The notes: generated by a model from the letters alone, not told the origin. Shown: positions 36,663 to 46,176, counted from the stretch's first letter. The stretch is DNA of 54,430 nucleotides from Acidobacteria bacterium Ga0077522 (GCA_001464065.1 LNDN01000010.1:1-54430), one strand, 5' to 3'. Program-made: numbers and translations.

Positions 36663-38366
36663 GTGTCGCGGCATGTGCTCATACTCGGCCTGGTCTGCTT
36701 CCTGACGTTCTTCGCAGGCCTTGGCCGCGGCGCGATCGGTGATTCGGACGAGGCGTTCTACGCGGAAGCCTCTCGTGAGATGGTGGCCTCCGGCGACTGG
36801 CTCACGCCCTATTACAACTACGAGCTCCGTTTCCAGAAGCCCATCCTGTTCTACTGGCTGGTCTCGGCCTCCTACACGGTGGCGGGGGTTCGCGAGGCGG
36901 CGGCGCGCTTCCCCTCGGCACTGGCCGGCTTCGGGCTGGCCATCCTGACCTATCTGGCCGGGCGCCGGTGGTTCGATGCGGCCACCGGGTTCTTCGCGGC
37001 GACGGTCGTGGCGACCAGTTTCGGCTACTTCTCCATCGGCCGGCTGTCGCTGCCCGACCTGCCACTCGCCTTCTTCATCGCCGCCTCGACGTGGGGCCTG
37101 ATCGAAGCCATCGGGTCCCCCATCGCGACGGCCTCGCTGAGCGTGTCGCGACGGCGGCTGTGGTTCGTCTTCGCGGGTCTCATGATGGGGCTCGGCCTGC
37201 TCGCCAAGGGGCCGGTCGGCGTCGCGCTGCCCGTCCTGGCCGCCATCCCCGTCTGGTGGCACGAACGACGCAGCACGACCGGCGAGGACGCCGCGCGGCT
37301 GCCCAGCCTCGTCGACGTCCTGCTCGTCGGCGCCATCGTCGTGCTCGTGGCGGCGCCCTGGTTCGTGGCCATGGCGCAGCACCACGGCCTGGCGTACGTC
37401 CATCGCTTCTTCATCGGCGAGAACCTCGAACGCTTCGCCACCGACCGCTACAACGAGCCGCGCCCCCTGTGGTTCTACGTGCCGATCGTGCTCGGCGGCC
37501 TGATGCCGTGGTCGCCCTTCATCCTGCTCTGGCTGCCGACCTGGCGGCGGGTGTTCCGCCGGGAGCGGTCGGTGACCCGCGCCGAGTGGCGCGCCATCAT
37601 CTGGGCGGCCGTGCCGTTCATCTTCTACTCGGCGTCCATCGGCAAGCAGCCGCGCTACATCCTGCCGATGCTGCCGCCGATGGCCCTGCTGCTGGCACGC
37701 ACGGTCATCGCCCGGCTGCCCGACGACGGACCGTCGGTGGCGCCACGCACGGGCCGCCAGCGCGCGCTGGCGTGGTGCGGCACGGTGTGCGCCGTCCTGT
37801 TCCTGATCCTCGGTATCCTGCTGCACCGGGCGCGCCCGCTGCTGTTCGTGCTGACGCCGTCGCTCGCCCTGGTCTGCACCGGCATCATCACCGCGGGAGC
37901 GGTCTCGGTGCTGATCGCCAGCTGGACGCGGCGGCGCTGGGTGCTGCCGGTCACCATGACCGTGGCCTCGATTGCGACCCTGTTGTCGTTGCACTACTCG
38001 GTGGCCTCGGCCGCCGATCTCGAGCCGGTGCAGGTGATGGCGCGCAAGTACGCCGCGGCCTACCAGGGCCACGAGCCGTCGGCCACGTACCGCGTGTTCG
38101 TGCGCAATCTGGTGTTCTACACGGGCGTCAAGCAGACGGACCTGGTGCAGCCCGAGCAGGTCGTGGAGTTCCTGCGTCAGCCCCGGCGCGTGCTCTGCGT
38201 GATCACGCGGGACGACCTGGACCGGCTCACCCGCGAGCACGGCCTCCGCACCAGCACGCTCGCGGAGGTGCAGTACTTCAACCCCGCCGGCGTCCGGCTG
38301 CGCACCCTCCTGTGGCCCGATCCGTCCCGAGACCTCGAGACGGTGCTGTTGGTGACCAACCAGTAA
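36663..38366 (+). CDS. ArnT/PMT-family membrane glycosyltransferase
   Basis: 567-aa polytopic protein of the dolichyl-phosphate-mannose/ArnT type (GT-C fold). It begins [16 protein letters not shown] and then has the catalytic loop motif [45 protein letters not shown] (D-E pair, K-P). About ten further helices are seen, with [18 protein letters not shown] and a luminal C-terminal domain. It transfers sugar from a polyprenyl-phosphate donor to a lipid or protein acceptor that cannot be told here. It starts with GTG, has no Shine-Dalgarno, and TAGAAT lies immediately upstream. Confidence 0.88.
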   Translation: MSRHVLILGLVCFLTFFAGLGRGAIGDSDEAFYAEASREMVASGDWLTPYYNYELRFQKPILFYWLVSASYTVAGVREAAARFPSALAGFGLAILTYLAGRRWFDAATGFFAATVVATSFGYFSIGRLSLPDLPLAFFIAASTWGLIEAIGSPIATASLSVSRRRLWFVFAGLMMGLGLLAKGPVGVALPVLAAIPVWWHERRSTTGEDAARLPSLVDVLLVGAIVVLVAAPWFVAMAQHHGLAYVHRFFIGENLERFATDRYNEPRPLWFYVPIVLGGLMPWSPFILLWLPTWRRVFRRERSVTRAEWRAIIWAAVPFIFYSASIGKQPRYILPMLPPMALLLARTVIARLPDDGPSVAPRTGRQRALAWCGTVCAVLFLILGILLHRARPLLFVLTPSLALVCTGIITAGAVSVLIASWTRRRWVLPVTMTVASIATLLSLHYSVASAADLEPVQVMARKYAAAYQGHEPSATYRVFVRNLVFYTGVKQTDLVQPEQVVEFLRQPRRVLCVITRDDLDRLTREHGLRTSTLAEVQYFNPAGVRLRTLLWPDPSRDLETVLLVTNQ

Positions 38367-38380
38367 TTGCAGAAGTGCAG

Positions 38381-38486
38381 AATTTCAGAAATGCAAGACG
38401 TCGGAATTTCAGAATCTCGTTGGCACCGCCCTGATCCGGATCGCCAAGGTGGTACGGAAATCCTGAAATTCTGAAATTCTGAAATT
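38381..38486. repeat. AT-rich octamer repeat array forming a hairpin
   Basis: Two AATTTCAG words (38381-38388, 38405-38412) are followed after about 50 bases by three perfect tandem CTGAAATT octamers (38463-38486). CTGAAATT is the reverse complement of AATTTCAG, so the two sides can pair. This is a strikingly A+T-rich tract in a G+C-rich genome, in the spacer between convergent genes (38366 and 38497). Confidence 0.7.
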
Positions 38487-38496
38487 CTCTGCCTCT

Positions 38497-39909
38497 CTAC
38501 TCGGGAAACATCTTCCCCGGGTTCAGGATGTTCAGCGGATCGAAGGCGGCCTTGATGCGTCGCTGCAGGTCGATCTCGATGCGCGAGAGCTCGAGTGGCA
38601 CGAACGGCAGTTTCGAGAAGCCGATGCCGTGCTCGCCGCTGATGGAGCCTTCGAGCGCCACGATGCCCTCGAACAGCGCACGTTCGGCCACCCGGGCGGC
38701 CTCGAGGGCCACGGGGTCCGCCGGATCCAGCATCATGTTGACGTGGATGTTGCCGTCTCCGACGTGACCGAAACACGGGATGCGCACGCCGGGTGAGGCC
38801 GCGCGCAGGCGGTCGATCAGGTCGAAGAGCTCGGGCACGCGTCCCTTCGGCACCACGACGTCGTGGTTGACCTTCATCGGGGCGAGCACGCGCAGCGACA
38901 GCGACAGCGCCCGCCGCACTCGCCACAGTTCCTCGCGCGTGGCCTGGTCGTGCGCCACCAGCACCTCGGTGGCGCCGGCCTCCCGACACGCCTGTTCGAC
39001 CCGTCGCCCCTCCTCCGCCACCGTCTCGGGCAGGCCGTCCACCTCGAGCAGGAGCAGCGCCCCTGTTCCCTCCGGCGCCAGGGCACGTGTGCCGAGATTC
39101 GTGGCGACGGCCTCGAGCGAGTCGCCGTCGATCAGCTCGAGCGCCGACGGGACGACCCGCGCCCGAATGAGGTTCGTCACGGCGTCCACGGCCGCCCGGA
39201 TCGTCGTGAACGTCGCCCGCAGCGTGACCTGCGTCGGCGGCAGCGGCACGAGCCTGACGGTCACCCGCGTGATCACCGCCAGCGTCCCCTCCGATCCCAC
39301 GAGCAACTGGGTGAGGTCGTAGCCGACGACGTTCTTCACGCTCTTGCCACCCGTGTGGATGATCTCGCCGGATGGGAGGACAGCCTCGAGGCCGAGGATG
39401 TAGCGCTTGGTGACGCCGTACTTGAAGGCGCGCGGACCGCCCGCGCACTCGGCGACGTTGCCGCCGATCGTCGACGTCGGCAGACTCGCGGGGTCGGGCG
39501 GATAGAAGAGACCGACGGCCTCGACGGCACGCTGGAGGTCGCCGGTGACGACGTGGCACTCGGCGACGGCGAGCAGGTTGCGCTCGTCGATCTCGAGAAT
39601 GCGGTCGAGGCGCTGCAGCGCCAGCACCACGCCACCGAAGGACGGTACGGCCCCGCCGGTGTAGCCCGTGCCGGCACCTCGTGGCACGACCGGCACGCGA
39701 TGGGCGGTGCAGAGGCGCAGCACGGCTGCCACCTCGGCGGTGTCGGCCGGCCACACCACGACGTCGGCCGGATGCCCCTTCTTGAGGGCGTCGGCGCCAT
39801 ACGTCGCCCTCGCCTCGTCGTCGGTGCGCACGTGCTCGGCGCCGACGGCGAGGCGAAGGGCGTCGACAAACGCCTCGGTGACTGGTCCGTAGGGCGGGCC
39901 GGCGGCCAT
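38497..39909 (-). CDS. FAD-linked oxidase, glycolate oxidase GlcD-like
   Basis: 470-aa flavoprotein of the VAO/FAD_binding_4 family. The FAD-binding part has VPVVPRGAGTGYTGGAVP and PASLPTSTIGGNVAECAGGPRAFKYGVTKRYILGLEAVLPSGEII. The C-terminal oxidase domain has FGHVGDGNIHVNMM and ISGEHGIGFSK, the signature of GlcD/D-lactate dehydrogenases. It oxidises a 2-hydroxy acid; the substrate is not certain, and no GlcE/GlcF partners lie in the window. The start is ATG 39909 or GTG 39918 (the latter overlaps the aminotransferase stop as GTGA). Confidence 0.9.
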   Translation of the reverse strand: MAAGPPYGPVTEAFVDALRLAVGAEHVRTDDEARATYGADALKKGHPADVVVWPADTAEVAAVLRLCTAHRVPVVPRGAGTGYTGGAVPSFGGVVLALQRLDRILEIDERNLLAVAECHVVTGDLQRAVEAVGLFYPPDPASLPTSTIGGNVAECAGGPRAFKYGVTKRYILGLEAVLPSGEIIHTGGKSVKNVVGYDLTQLLVGSEGTLAVITRVTVRLVPLPPTQVTLRATFTTIRAAVDAVTNLIRARVVPSALELIDGDSLEAVATNLGTRALAPEGTGALLLLEVDGLPETVAEEGRRVEQACREAGATEVLVAHDQATREELWRVRRALSLSLRVLAPMKVNHDVVVPKGRVPELFDLIDRLRAASPGVRIPCFGHVGDGNIHVNMMLDPADPVALEAARVAERALFEGIVALEGSISGEHGIGFSKLPFVPLELSRIEIDLQRRIKAAFDPLNILNPGKMFPE

Positions 39910-39914
39910 GCCGG

Positions 39915-41114
39915 TCACGCCGGCGGGTGGACGCCGGCGTCGAGGTCGCCGATGAACGCGTGGATGCGGCGCGCGGCTTCCTCGAGTCGTTCCATCGACG
40001 CGGCGTACGACACGCGGAAGAAGCCCGGCGCGTCGAAGGCCTCCCCTGCCGTGACCACCACGTGCTTGGTCTCGAGGAGCGCCTGACAGAACGCCGCGCT
40101 CGTCCTCAGGCTGTCCGGCGACAGCAGCGCCGAGACGTCCACGAACAGGTAGAACGCGCCCGCCGGCCTGGCACAGACCAGACGCGGGTCGGTCGACAGC
40201 AAGGCCCAGATGAAGTCGCGCCGCCGGCGATACTCGTCGAGCATGTCGGTGACACACTGCTGCGGCCCGCCGAGGGCGGCCACGACGGCCTTCTGCGTGA
40301 TCGAACATACGTTGCTGGTCGAATGGCTCTGGATGGCGTTGCAGGCCGCGACGACCTCGCGCGAGGCGAGCAACCAGCCGCAGCGCCACCCCGTCATCGC
40401 GTAGGCCTTGGAGGCCGACCCGGTCAGGATCGTGCGATCGCGCATCCGCTCCACGAGCACGCGGGGCAGGTTGTGGGCGGCCGGGTCGTAGATCAGCTTC
40501 TCGTAGCAGAGATCGAGGATGACCCAGATACCGCGGGCCGCCGCGGCGTCGGCGATGCGAATCATCTCGCCCTCCGTCATCAACGCGCCGGTCGGGTTGG
40601 CCGGCGAATTGATGACGATGGCGCGCGTCCGCGGAGTGATCGCCGCGAGGAACGGATCGGCACGCAGGGCGAACCCGTCGTCGGGCGAGGCCGTGACGAT
40701 GACCGGCGTCGCCTCGGCCAGCTTGATCTGCTCGACGATGGTCGGCCAGCCCGGCGAATGCGTGATGACCTCGTCGCCGGGGCCGAACACGGTGAGCGCG
40801 GCGTTCACCAGCGCCTGCTTGCCGCCGGCGGTGACGATGATCTCGGCCTCGTCGTAGTCGACCCCGTAGTCGGCCTTGTAGCGCGCCGCGATGACCCGCT
40901 TCAGTTCGGTGGTCCCGCTGTTGGGCGTGTACTTGGTGAAGTTGCCGGTGATGGCGGCGTGTGCCGCCTCCTTCACGTGCGCTGGCGTCGGAAAATCTGG
41001 CTCCCCCGCGCTGAGGTCGACCACGTCGACGCCGGCCTGTCGAAGGCGCTCCGCGGCGATGAGGCCCTTCATGGTCGGGGAGGACGAGATGCGGGTCGTG
41101 CGTTCTGCGAGCAT
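39915..41114 (-). CDS. Class I/II pyridoxal-phosphate aminotransferase (AspC-like)
   Basis: 399-aa PLP enzyme of fold type I. It has VDLSAGEPDFPTPAHVKEAA, YTPNSGTTELKRVIA, VTAGGKQALVNAALTVFGPGDEVI, NSPANPTGALMTE, the PLP lysine in LTGSASKAYAMTGWRCGWL, and FFRVSYAASMERLEEA. This is the bacterial aspartate/prephenate aminotransferase subgroup, so it most likely moves amino groups between aspartate or aromatic amino acids and 2-oxoglutarate. It ends with a stop next to the FAD oxidase start. Confidence 0.93.
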   Translation of the reverse strand: MLAERTTRISSSPTMKGLIAAERLRQAGVDVVDLSAGEPDFPTPAHVKEAAHAAITGNFTKYTPNSGTTELKRVIAARYKADYGVDYDEAEIIVTAGGKQALVNAALTVFGPGDEVITHSPGWPTIVEQIKLAEATPVIVTASPDDGFALRADPFLAAITPRTRAIVINSPANPTGALMTEGEMIRIADAAAARGIWVILDLCYEKLIYDPAAHNLPRVLVERMRDRTILTGSASKAYAMTGWRCGWLLASREVVAACNAIQSHSTSNVCSITQKAVVAALGGPQQCVTDMLDEYRRRRDFIWALLSTDPRLVCARPAGAFYLFVDVSALLSPDSLRTSAAFCQALLETKHVVVTAGEAFDAPGFFRVSYAASMERLEEAARRIHAFIGDLDAGVHPPA

Positions 41115-41143
41115 GCGGTGATCTCGGCGGCGTGTGGGCAGGC

Positions 41144-41626
41144 CTAGGTGCGGCGACGCAGGTGTGCGAGGACGGCCGGTGGCACGAAGGCCCCGATCGA
41201 TCCGCCCATCGCATGAATCTGTCGGACGAGACTCGAACTGACGTGCGCGAACTCCCCCGCCGCAGGGAGATAGACGGTCTCGAGCCCGGGCAGCAGCGCG
41301 GCATTCATCCGCGCCATCGGCCACTCGTGCTCGTAGTCGGTCACCGAGCGCAGCCCGCGGACGACCACCGAGGCGCCGTGGCGGGTGGCCGCGTCGACGA
41401 GCAGGCCGTCGAACGCGACGATCTCGATGCCCGGCGCCCCGGCGACGCTCTCTGTGATCAGGGCCAGACGCTCGTCGAGCGTGAGCAGCGGCGACTTCCC
41501 GGGATTGACGAGGACGGCGACGACGACGCGGTCGAACAGCCGGCGGGCACGCAGGACCACGTCCAGGTGACCATTGGTGAGCGGATCGAACGACCCGGCG
41601 ACGAGGGCGGTGCGACCGTCGGCCAT
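41144..41626 (-). CDS. coaD: Phosphopantetheine adenylyltransferase
   Basis: Penultimate step of coenzyme A synthesis, 160 aa, family length. It has ALVAGSFDPLTNGHLDVV with the T/HxGH nucleotidyltransferase motif, VLVNPGKSPLLTLDERLALI, VVRGLRSVTDYEHEWPMARMN and VSSSLVRQIHAMGGSI. It follows directly after rsmD (no gap), the common rsmD-coaD pair. Confidence 0.97.
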   Translation of the reverse strand: MADGRTALVAGSFDPLTNGHLDVVLRARRLFDRVVVAVLVNPGKSPLLTLDERLALITESVAGAPGIEIVAFDGLLVDAATRHGASVVVRGLRSVTDYEHEWPMARMNAALLPGLETVYLPAAGEFAHVSSSLVRQIHAMGGSIGAFVPPAVLAHLRRRT

Positions 41627-42184
41627 TCAGACCTCCGTCCCGGACGGACCGGGCTCGTACAACGCGAGCGCGCTGTCGCCCTGGCGAAGGCGACGCGCGA
41701 GCGTCAGGCCCGGCACCGCGGCTGGCGCCTCGAGACGTGACGCGTGTTCGAGGACGACGAGGCCGTCCGGGGCGATGAGGCCGGCCGCCAGGTGCAGCCA
41801 GGGCTCGAGCGAGCGCTGCGCGTACGGGGGGTCGAGGAACACGATGTCGAAGGGTCCGCCGCGAACGGCCGGCGTGCGCGCGAGCGCGTTGCGCCGCTCG
41901 ATAGTATAGCCCTCGGTGACCTGGCACTTGCGCAGGTTGGCCGCGACGAGTGCGGTGGCCCGGGGGTCCTCGTCGATGAACGTCACGGCAGCCGCGCCAC
42001 GACTCAGGGCCTCGATGCCCACGGCGCCGGTGCCGGCGCAGACGTCGAGCCACCGCGCCCCGGCGACGCGTGGCGTCAGGATGTTGAACAGCGTCTCGCG
42101 CAGGCGGTCGGACGAGGGACGCACCCCGTCCCATGTCGGTCCCTGCAGCACGCGGCCCTTGAGCGTCCCCGCGATGATCCGCAT
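41627..42184 (-). CDS. rsmD: 16S rRNA (guanine966-N2)-methyltransferase RsmD
   Basis: 185-aa SAM-dependent methyltransferase. It begins MRIIAGTLKGRVLQGP and has RPSSDRLRETLFNIL, the SAM-binding WLDVCAGTGAVGIEALSRGA and catalytic FDIVFLDPPYAQ. Its start overlaps the recG stop (TGATG), and its end abuts coaD. Confidence 0.96.
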   Translation of the reverse strand: MRIIAGTLKGRVLQGPTWDGVRPSSDRLRETLFNILTPRVAGARWLDVCAGTGAVGIEALSRGAAAVTFIDEDPRATALVAANLRKCQVTEGYTIERRNALARTPAVRGGPFDIVFLDPPYAQRSLEPWLHLAAGLIAPDGLVVLEHASRLEAPAAVPGLTLARRLRQGDSALALYEPGPSGTEV

Positions 42185-44283
42185 CAGCCGACCTGCGCCA
42201 GGTTGAAGCGCCCGGCCCAGGCCTGGCGCGCCAGTCGCCGCGACACGGCGTCCGGGGGCAAGTGCTCCATCAGCACGCGCGCCATCGCATGCGCCTCCGT
42301 CATCAGATCCTGGTCGCGGCGCAGGTCGCCGATGCGCAGCGTCGGCATCCCGGCCTGCCGTGTGCCGAACATGTCGCCGGGCCCGCGAATGGCGAGATCG
42401 CGTTCGGCAATCACGAAGCCATCGGTGGTGTCGGTCATCGCCTTCAGGCGTTCGCGCGCGTCCTCGCTCAGGGGACGCTCGAACAGCAGGATGGCGTAGC
42501 TCTGCTCTGCGCCGCGCCCGACACGCCCTCGCAGCTGATGCAGCTGCGCGAGGCCGAACCGTTCGGCGTGCTCGACGATCATCACGCTCGCATTGGGCAC
42601 GTCGACGCCGACTTCGATCACCGTGGTGGTCACGAGCACGTCGAGGGCGTGCGCCACGAACGCCTGCATCACCGCCTGCTTCTCTGCCGCCTTGAGCTTG
42701 CCGTGCAGCAGGCCGAGACGAAGCCCCGCCAGCGGTCCCGCGCGCAGATCCGCCTCCATGCTGACGGCCGCGCGGACGTCGATCTTGTCGCTGTCTTCGA
42801 TGATCGGCAGTACCACGTACGCCTGGCGCCCCTCGGCGACCTGCTCGCGCACGAAGGCGTAGGCCTCCTCACGCCGCACTTCCGGCCTGGCCGTGGTCAG
42901 CACCGGCTGACGGCCGGGCGGCAGGTCGCGAATCACCGACACGTCGAGGTCGCCGTAGGCCGTGAGCGTGAGCGTCCGGGGAATCGGCGTCGCCGTCATG
43001 ACGAGCACGTCGGGCAGCGCCCCCTTGCTGCGCAGGCGCGCCCGCTGACCGACGCCGAATCGGTGCTGCTCGTCGATGATCACGAGCCCGAGCCGGTTGA
43101 AGATCGCCGGGTCCTCGAGGACGGCGTGGGTGCCGATCACGAGCTGGGCCTCCCCCGAGGCGATACAGGCCAGCGCGTCGCGCCGCGCCACGCTGCGCTG
43201 GCTGCCCGTCAGCAACACCGACCGGAACGGCGTGTCGGCGAGGCGCGCGGCGACGGTGCGGGCATGCTGTTCGGCCAGCAGTTCGGTCGGGGCCATCAGC
43301 ACCACCTGCAGCCCGTTGGCCATCGCCACCACGGCGGCCAGCAGCGCGACGATGGTCTTGCCGGCACCGACGTCGCCCTGCAGCAGGCGATTCATCGGCG
43401 TCGGCCGCTGCAGGTCCGTGACGATGTCGCGCAGGGCCTCCTTCTGTCCGGGCGTCAGCGTGAACGGCAGCACGCGGCGGGCCAGCGCTCGCGTCGCCTC
43501 GGACACCTCCACCCGATGCGGCTTCGCCCGCGTCACCACACGCGCCCGCTGCTCCGCGAGGGCGAGCTGGAACAGGACGAACTCCTCCAGAATCAGGCGG
43601 ATTTGTGCCGGTGTGCGAAACGCGTTCAGCACCTCGACCGACGTCCCTTCCGGCGGGAAGTGCGTGTCGAGCAGCGCCTCGCGCCGCGACGGCAGGCCAC
43701 GGGCGCGCCGGGCCTCCTGCGGCAGCGGATCGGTGATCGACTCGGGCAGACGATCGAGCGCCCGGGCCACGAGATCGCGCTGCAGCTTCGGCGTGAGCGG
43801 GCCGATCCGCTCGTACACGGGCACGATGCGGCCCGTGTGCACGCTGTCGCCGTCACTGAGGGCGGTGACGTCGACGAACTCGTACTGTGGCGACTGGAAC
43901 TGGGCGCCGAGGCTGGTCCACTCGACCTTGCCGTGCAGCACGACCTGCTGCCCGGGACGGAACACCTGCGCCAGGAAGCGCTGATTGAAGAACACGGCAC
44001 GGGCCGTGCCGCTGGCGTCGCCGACGGTGACCTCGAACACGGTGAAGCGGGGTCGGCGCGTCGGCCGCACCTCCGCCTCGAGCACCTCCCCCGAGACGGT
44101 CGCGACGCCCGGGCGCAGCGAGGCGATCGCCACGATGTGGCCGCGATCCTCGTACCGCAGGGGAAAACGGAGGAGGAGATCCTCGACGGTGTGCAGGCCC
44201 GCAGACGCCAGGGCGGCGGCACGGGACGGCCCCACGCCGGGCAGGTCGCCGAGCGGGGCCTGGAGGGGGTCGTCCGGGGTCAC
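42184..44283 (-). CDS. recG: ATP-dependent DNA helicase RecG
   Basis: 699-aa superfamily-2 helicase that remodels stalled forks and D-loops. N-terminal wedge/OB domain (LGDLPGVGPSRAAALASAGL; VSGEVLEAEVRPT), Walker A LLQGDVGAGKTIVALLA, DEQH box VIIDEQHRFGVGQR, MTATPIPRTL, and the C-terminal helicase motifs VGVDVPNASVMIVEHAERFGLAQLHQLRGRVGRG. It starts with GTG at 44283, overlapping the stop of the exported protein gene (GTGA). Confidence 0.97.
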   Translation of the reverse strand: MTPDDPLQAPLGDLPGVGPSRAAALASAGLHTVEDLLLRFPLRYEDRGHIVAIASLRPGVATVSGEVLEAEVRPTRRPRFTVFEVTVGDASGTARAVFFNQRFLAQVFRPGQQVVLHGKVEWTSLGAQFQSPQYEFVDVTALSDGDSVHTGRIVPVYERIGPLTPKLQRDLVARALDRLPESITDPLPQEARRARGLPSRREALLDTHFPPEGTSVEVLNAFRTPAQIRLILEEFVLFQLALAEQRARVVTRAKPHRVEVSEATRALARRVLPFTLTPGQKEALRDIVTDLQRPTPMNRLLQGDVGAGKTIVALLAAVVAMANGLQVVLMAPTELLAEQHARTVAARLADTPFRSVLLTGSQRSVARRDALACIASGEAQLVIGTHAVLEDPAIFNRLGLVIIDEQHRFGVGQRARLRSKGALPDVLVMTATPIPRTLTLTAYGDLDVSVIRDLPPGRQPVLTTARPEVRREEAYAFVREQVAEGRQAYVVLPIIEDSDKIDVRAAVSMEADLRAGPLAGLRLGLLHGKLKAAEKQAVMQAFVAHALDVLVTTTVIEVGVDVPNASVMIVEHAERFGLAQLHQLRGRVGRGAEQSYAILLFERPLSEDARERLKAMTDTTDGFVIAERDLAIRGPGDMFGTRQAGMPTLRIGDLRRDQDLMTEAHAMARVLMEHLPPDAVSRRLARQAWAGRFNLAQVG

Positions 44284-44921
44284 TGCAGGACGGTCACCTG
44301 TCCGGGTTCGACACGAATCTCGCGAATGCTCGAGGGCAGGTCGAAGGGATCGTCGATGTTGACGTCGTACCGCGCCACGAGCTGCGACACGAGCGCCCGC
44401 GGCAGTGGGATGCCGCCGAGCTGGGCCGTCTCGAGCTCGAAGCGCCCGGTCCCGTTCTCGGTCACGAGCCGCCCGCTGACACTGGCGGGCAGCGTGCCGG
44501 TGAGCAGGCGCAGGGGATCGAAGCCCTCGCTCGGGGGGCGTCCGGCATTCATCGCGTCGAGATCGAGGGTGGCCGTGGCACTCAGCCGGTTGTCGGCGAG
44601 GATCCGCAAGGTGGGCGTCGAGATGCCCGGTGGGATCTCGGCCTGCAGGTGGTGCGCCATGTAGGCGTTCACTTCCGCTTCCTCGATGACGGTACTCTGG
44701 GTCTCGAGGCGGGGAATGGCGCCGAAGCGCACGATCGACTCGAGCTTCTGCTGCATGCGGTCGGCAGCGGCGATGCCGTGCTGTGCGAGGCGACTGCCGG
44801 CGGCCGCGTGCGCCGCCCGGCCCACCAGCGAGACCGGCGCGCCGGCGGCGAGGGTGGTCACGACGGCCAGGCACGCCACGGCGAATCGAACGGCACGAGG
44901 CGAAAGCGGCGGGGTCGGCAT
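44280..44921 (-). CDS. Exported protein of unknown function
   Basis: 213-aa protein with a hydrophobic N-terminus (RAVRFAVACLAVVTTLAAGAPVSLVG), probably a signal peptide or anchor. The rest is a single mixed domain with IEEAEVNAYMAHHLQAEIPPGISTPTLRILADNRLSATATLDLD and a C-terminus that describes beta strands. I do not recognise the family; a lipid-binding or DUF2993-like fold would fit but is not shown. The ATG at 44921 was preferred to an upstream ATG (45008) that would reach into the lexA promoter. It is translationally coupled to recG. Confidence 0.7.
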   Translation of the reverse strand: MPTPPLSPRAVRFAVACLAVVTTLAAGAPVSLVGRAAHAAAGSRLAQHGIAAADRMQQKLESIVRFGAIPRLETQSTVIEEAEVNAYMAHHLQAEIPPGISTPTLRILADNRLSATATLDLDAMNAGRPPSEGFDPLRLLTGTLPASVSGRLVTENGTGRFELETAQLGGIPLPRALVSQLVARYDVNIDDPFDLPSSIREIRVEPGQVTVLQ

Positions 44922-44971
44922 CGGGTCCACTGAGCGTTTGGAGTCTAGCATTCGGAATTTGGTCGGACGGC

Positions 44972-45000
44972 TTGACTTTCGCTTTTTATTTGCATACGCT
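44972..45000 (+). promoter_or_regulatory. lexA promoter with candidate LexA operator in the spacer
   Basis: TTGACT (44972-44977), 17 bases, TACGCT (44995-45000). The spacer holds TTCGCTTTTTATTTGC (44978-44993), which matches 12 of 16 bases at 46129-46144 before the imuB-like gene. It can be read as a TTCGC-N6-TTTGC direct repeat with an 11-bp period. Confidence 0.45.
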
Positions 45001-45064
45001 CCCGCCATCCTCGCCCACGCCCAGTGTCGGGCGGCCGTGGCCGGAGTGACCGGGAGTTCCCATC

Positions 45065-45670
45065 GTGCAGCCGCTCACGAAACGTCAGCGAGAAATCCTC
45101 GATTACCTCAACGATTTCATCCAGCAGCACGGGTACGCCCCGAGTCTGGAAGAGGTCGGTCGCCGCTTCGGTCTGTCGTCGCTGGCGACGGTCCACAAGC
45201 ACCTGACGAACCTGCAGGACAAGGGGTTCATCAAGCGCGCCTGGAATCGCAGCCGGTCGGTGGAGCTCATCCCGGCCCGCATCGGTGGCCGGGCCCTCGA
45301 ACTGCCCCTGCTGGGGTATGTGGCCGCCGGTCGCCCCATCGAGGCGATCACCAGCACCGAGACCATCACGGTCCCCGAGGCACTGGTCGGCAAGCGCGAC
45401 ACGTATGTGCTGCGCGTCAAGGGCGACTCGATGATCGACGAACAGATCCGCGACGGCGATTTCGTCATCGTCGAGGACCGCAAGACGGCGAGTAACGGCG
45501 AGATGGTCATCGCGCTGCTCACGGGCTCCGACGTCACCCTCAAGAAGTTCTACAAGGAGCAGGATCAGGTGCGCCTGCAGCCGGCCAACCCGACGATGGC
45601 GCCGATCGTGGTGCCGGCGGCTGACGTGCAGGTGCAGGGCGTGGTGATTGGCGTAATGCGGCGATACTGA
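45065..45670 (+). CDS. lexA: SOS repressor LexA
   Basis: 201-aa self-cleaving repressor. N-terminal winged helix (LTKRQREILDYLNDFIQQHGYAPSLEEVGRRFGLSSLATVHKHLTNL, read in pieces). Cleavage site A88-G89 in LLGYVAAGRPIEA. Catalytic S122 (VKGDSMIDEQIRDGD) and K160 (DVTLKKFYKE). It starts with GTG after GGGAG. Next comes a DUF3467 gene five bases on, and further downstream an imuB-like gene. Confidence 0.97.
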   Translation: MQPLTKRQREILDYLNDFIQQHGYAPSLEEVGRRFGLSSLATVHKHLTNLQDKGFIKRAWNRSRSVELIPARIGGRALELPLLGYVAAGRPIEAITSTETITVPEALVGKRDTYVLRVKGDSMIDEQIRDGDFVIVEDRKTASNGEMVIALLTGSDVTLKKFYKEQDQVRLQPANPTMAPIVVPAADVQVQGVVIGVMRRY

Positions 45671-45675
45671 CGGGC

Positions 45676-46011
45676 ATGAGCCAGCAGCCGCCCCCGGAGT
45701 CCCGCCAGATCAACTTCACGATCGTGCCGGCCGAGACGCCCGACGTCCCGCGCGTCTACGCCAACTTCTGCGCCGTGGCGAACACGCCATTCGACTTCAC
45801 GCTGACCTTCTGCGAAGTCCAGCCGCTCTCGCCGCAGGACGTGCAGGCGGCCGAGCGGGACCACATCGTCCCCGCCCCCGTGAAGGCGAAGGTTGTCGTC
45901 CCCGTGCCGTTCATCCCCACGATGATCGCGGCGTTGCAGGAGCACCTGCGCGCCTTCACGGAGTCGCAGAAGCAGGGCGCGCCGGGCTGGTCGGGGGACC
46001 CGGTGCACTGA
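45676..46011 (+). CDS. DUF3467 family protein
   Basis: 111-aa protein whose core VYANFCAVANTPFDFTLTFCEV matches the DUF3467 pattern (Y-x-N-x-x-x-V/A-x-x-x-x-D-F/x-x-x-x-F). The remainder is KAKVVVPVPFIPTMIAALQEHL. The function of the family is not known. It is five bases after lexA, so probably cotranscribed, and it lies between lexA and the imuB-like gene. Confidence 0.82.
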   Translation: MSQQPPPESRQINFTIVPAETPDVPRVYANFCAVANTPFDFTLTFCEVQPLSPQDVQAAERDHIVPAPVKAKVVVPVPFIPTMIAALQEHLRAFTESQKQGAPGWSGDPVH

Positions 46012-46093
46012 CGAGGGGTTCCTGGCCCTGACGGTCCGCCGCGGCACGACCGCTGTCAGACCCGGTCAGCGAGGCGCGTCACTCCCCCATCAC

Positions 46094-46144
46094 GGGCGCA
46101 GGGACGCGCCCTTCTCGTGCGGTGATACTTCGCCTTTTGTTCTC
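46094..46144 (+). promoter_or_regulatory. Spacer before imuB: hairpin and lexA-like element
   Basis: Stem GGGCGC / GCGCCC (46094-46099, 46106-46111) followed by TTCTCGT may terminate lexA-DUF3467. TTCGCCTTTTGTTCTC (46129-46144) resembles the element in the lexA promoter. The rest of the 165-bp gap shows nothing clear. Confidence 0.4.
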
Positions 46145-46176
46145 CGTCAGGCGTCCAACCGTGCAGGGAGTGAACG

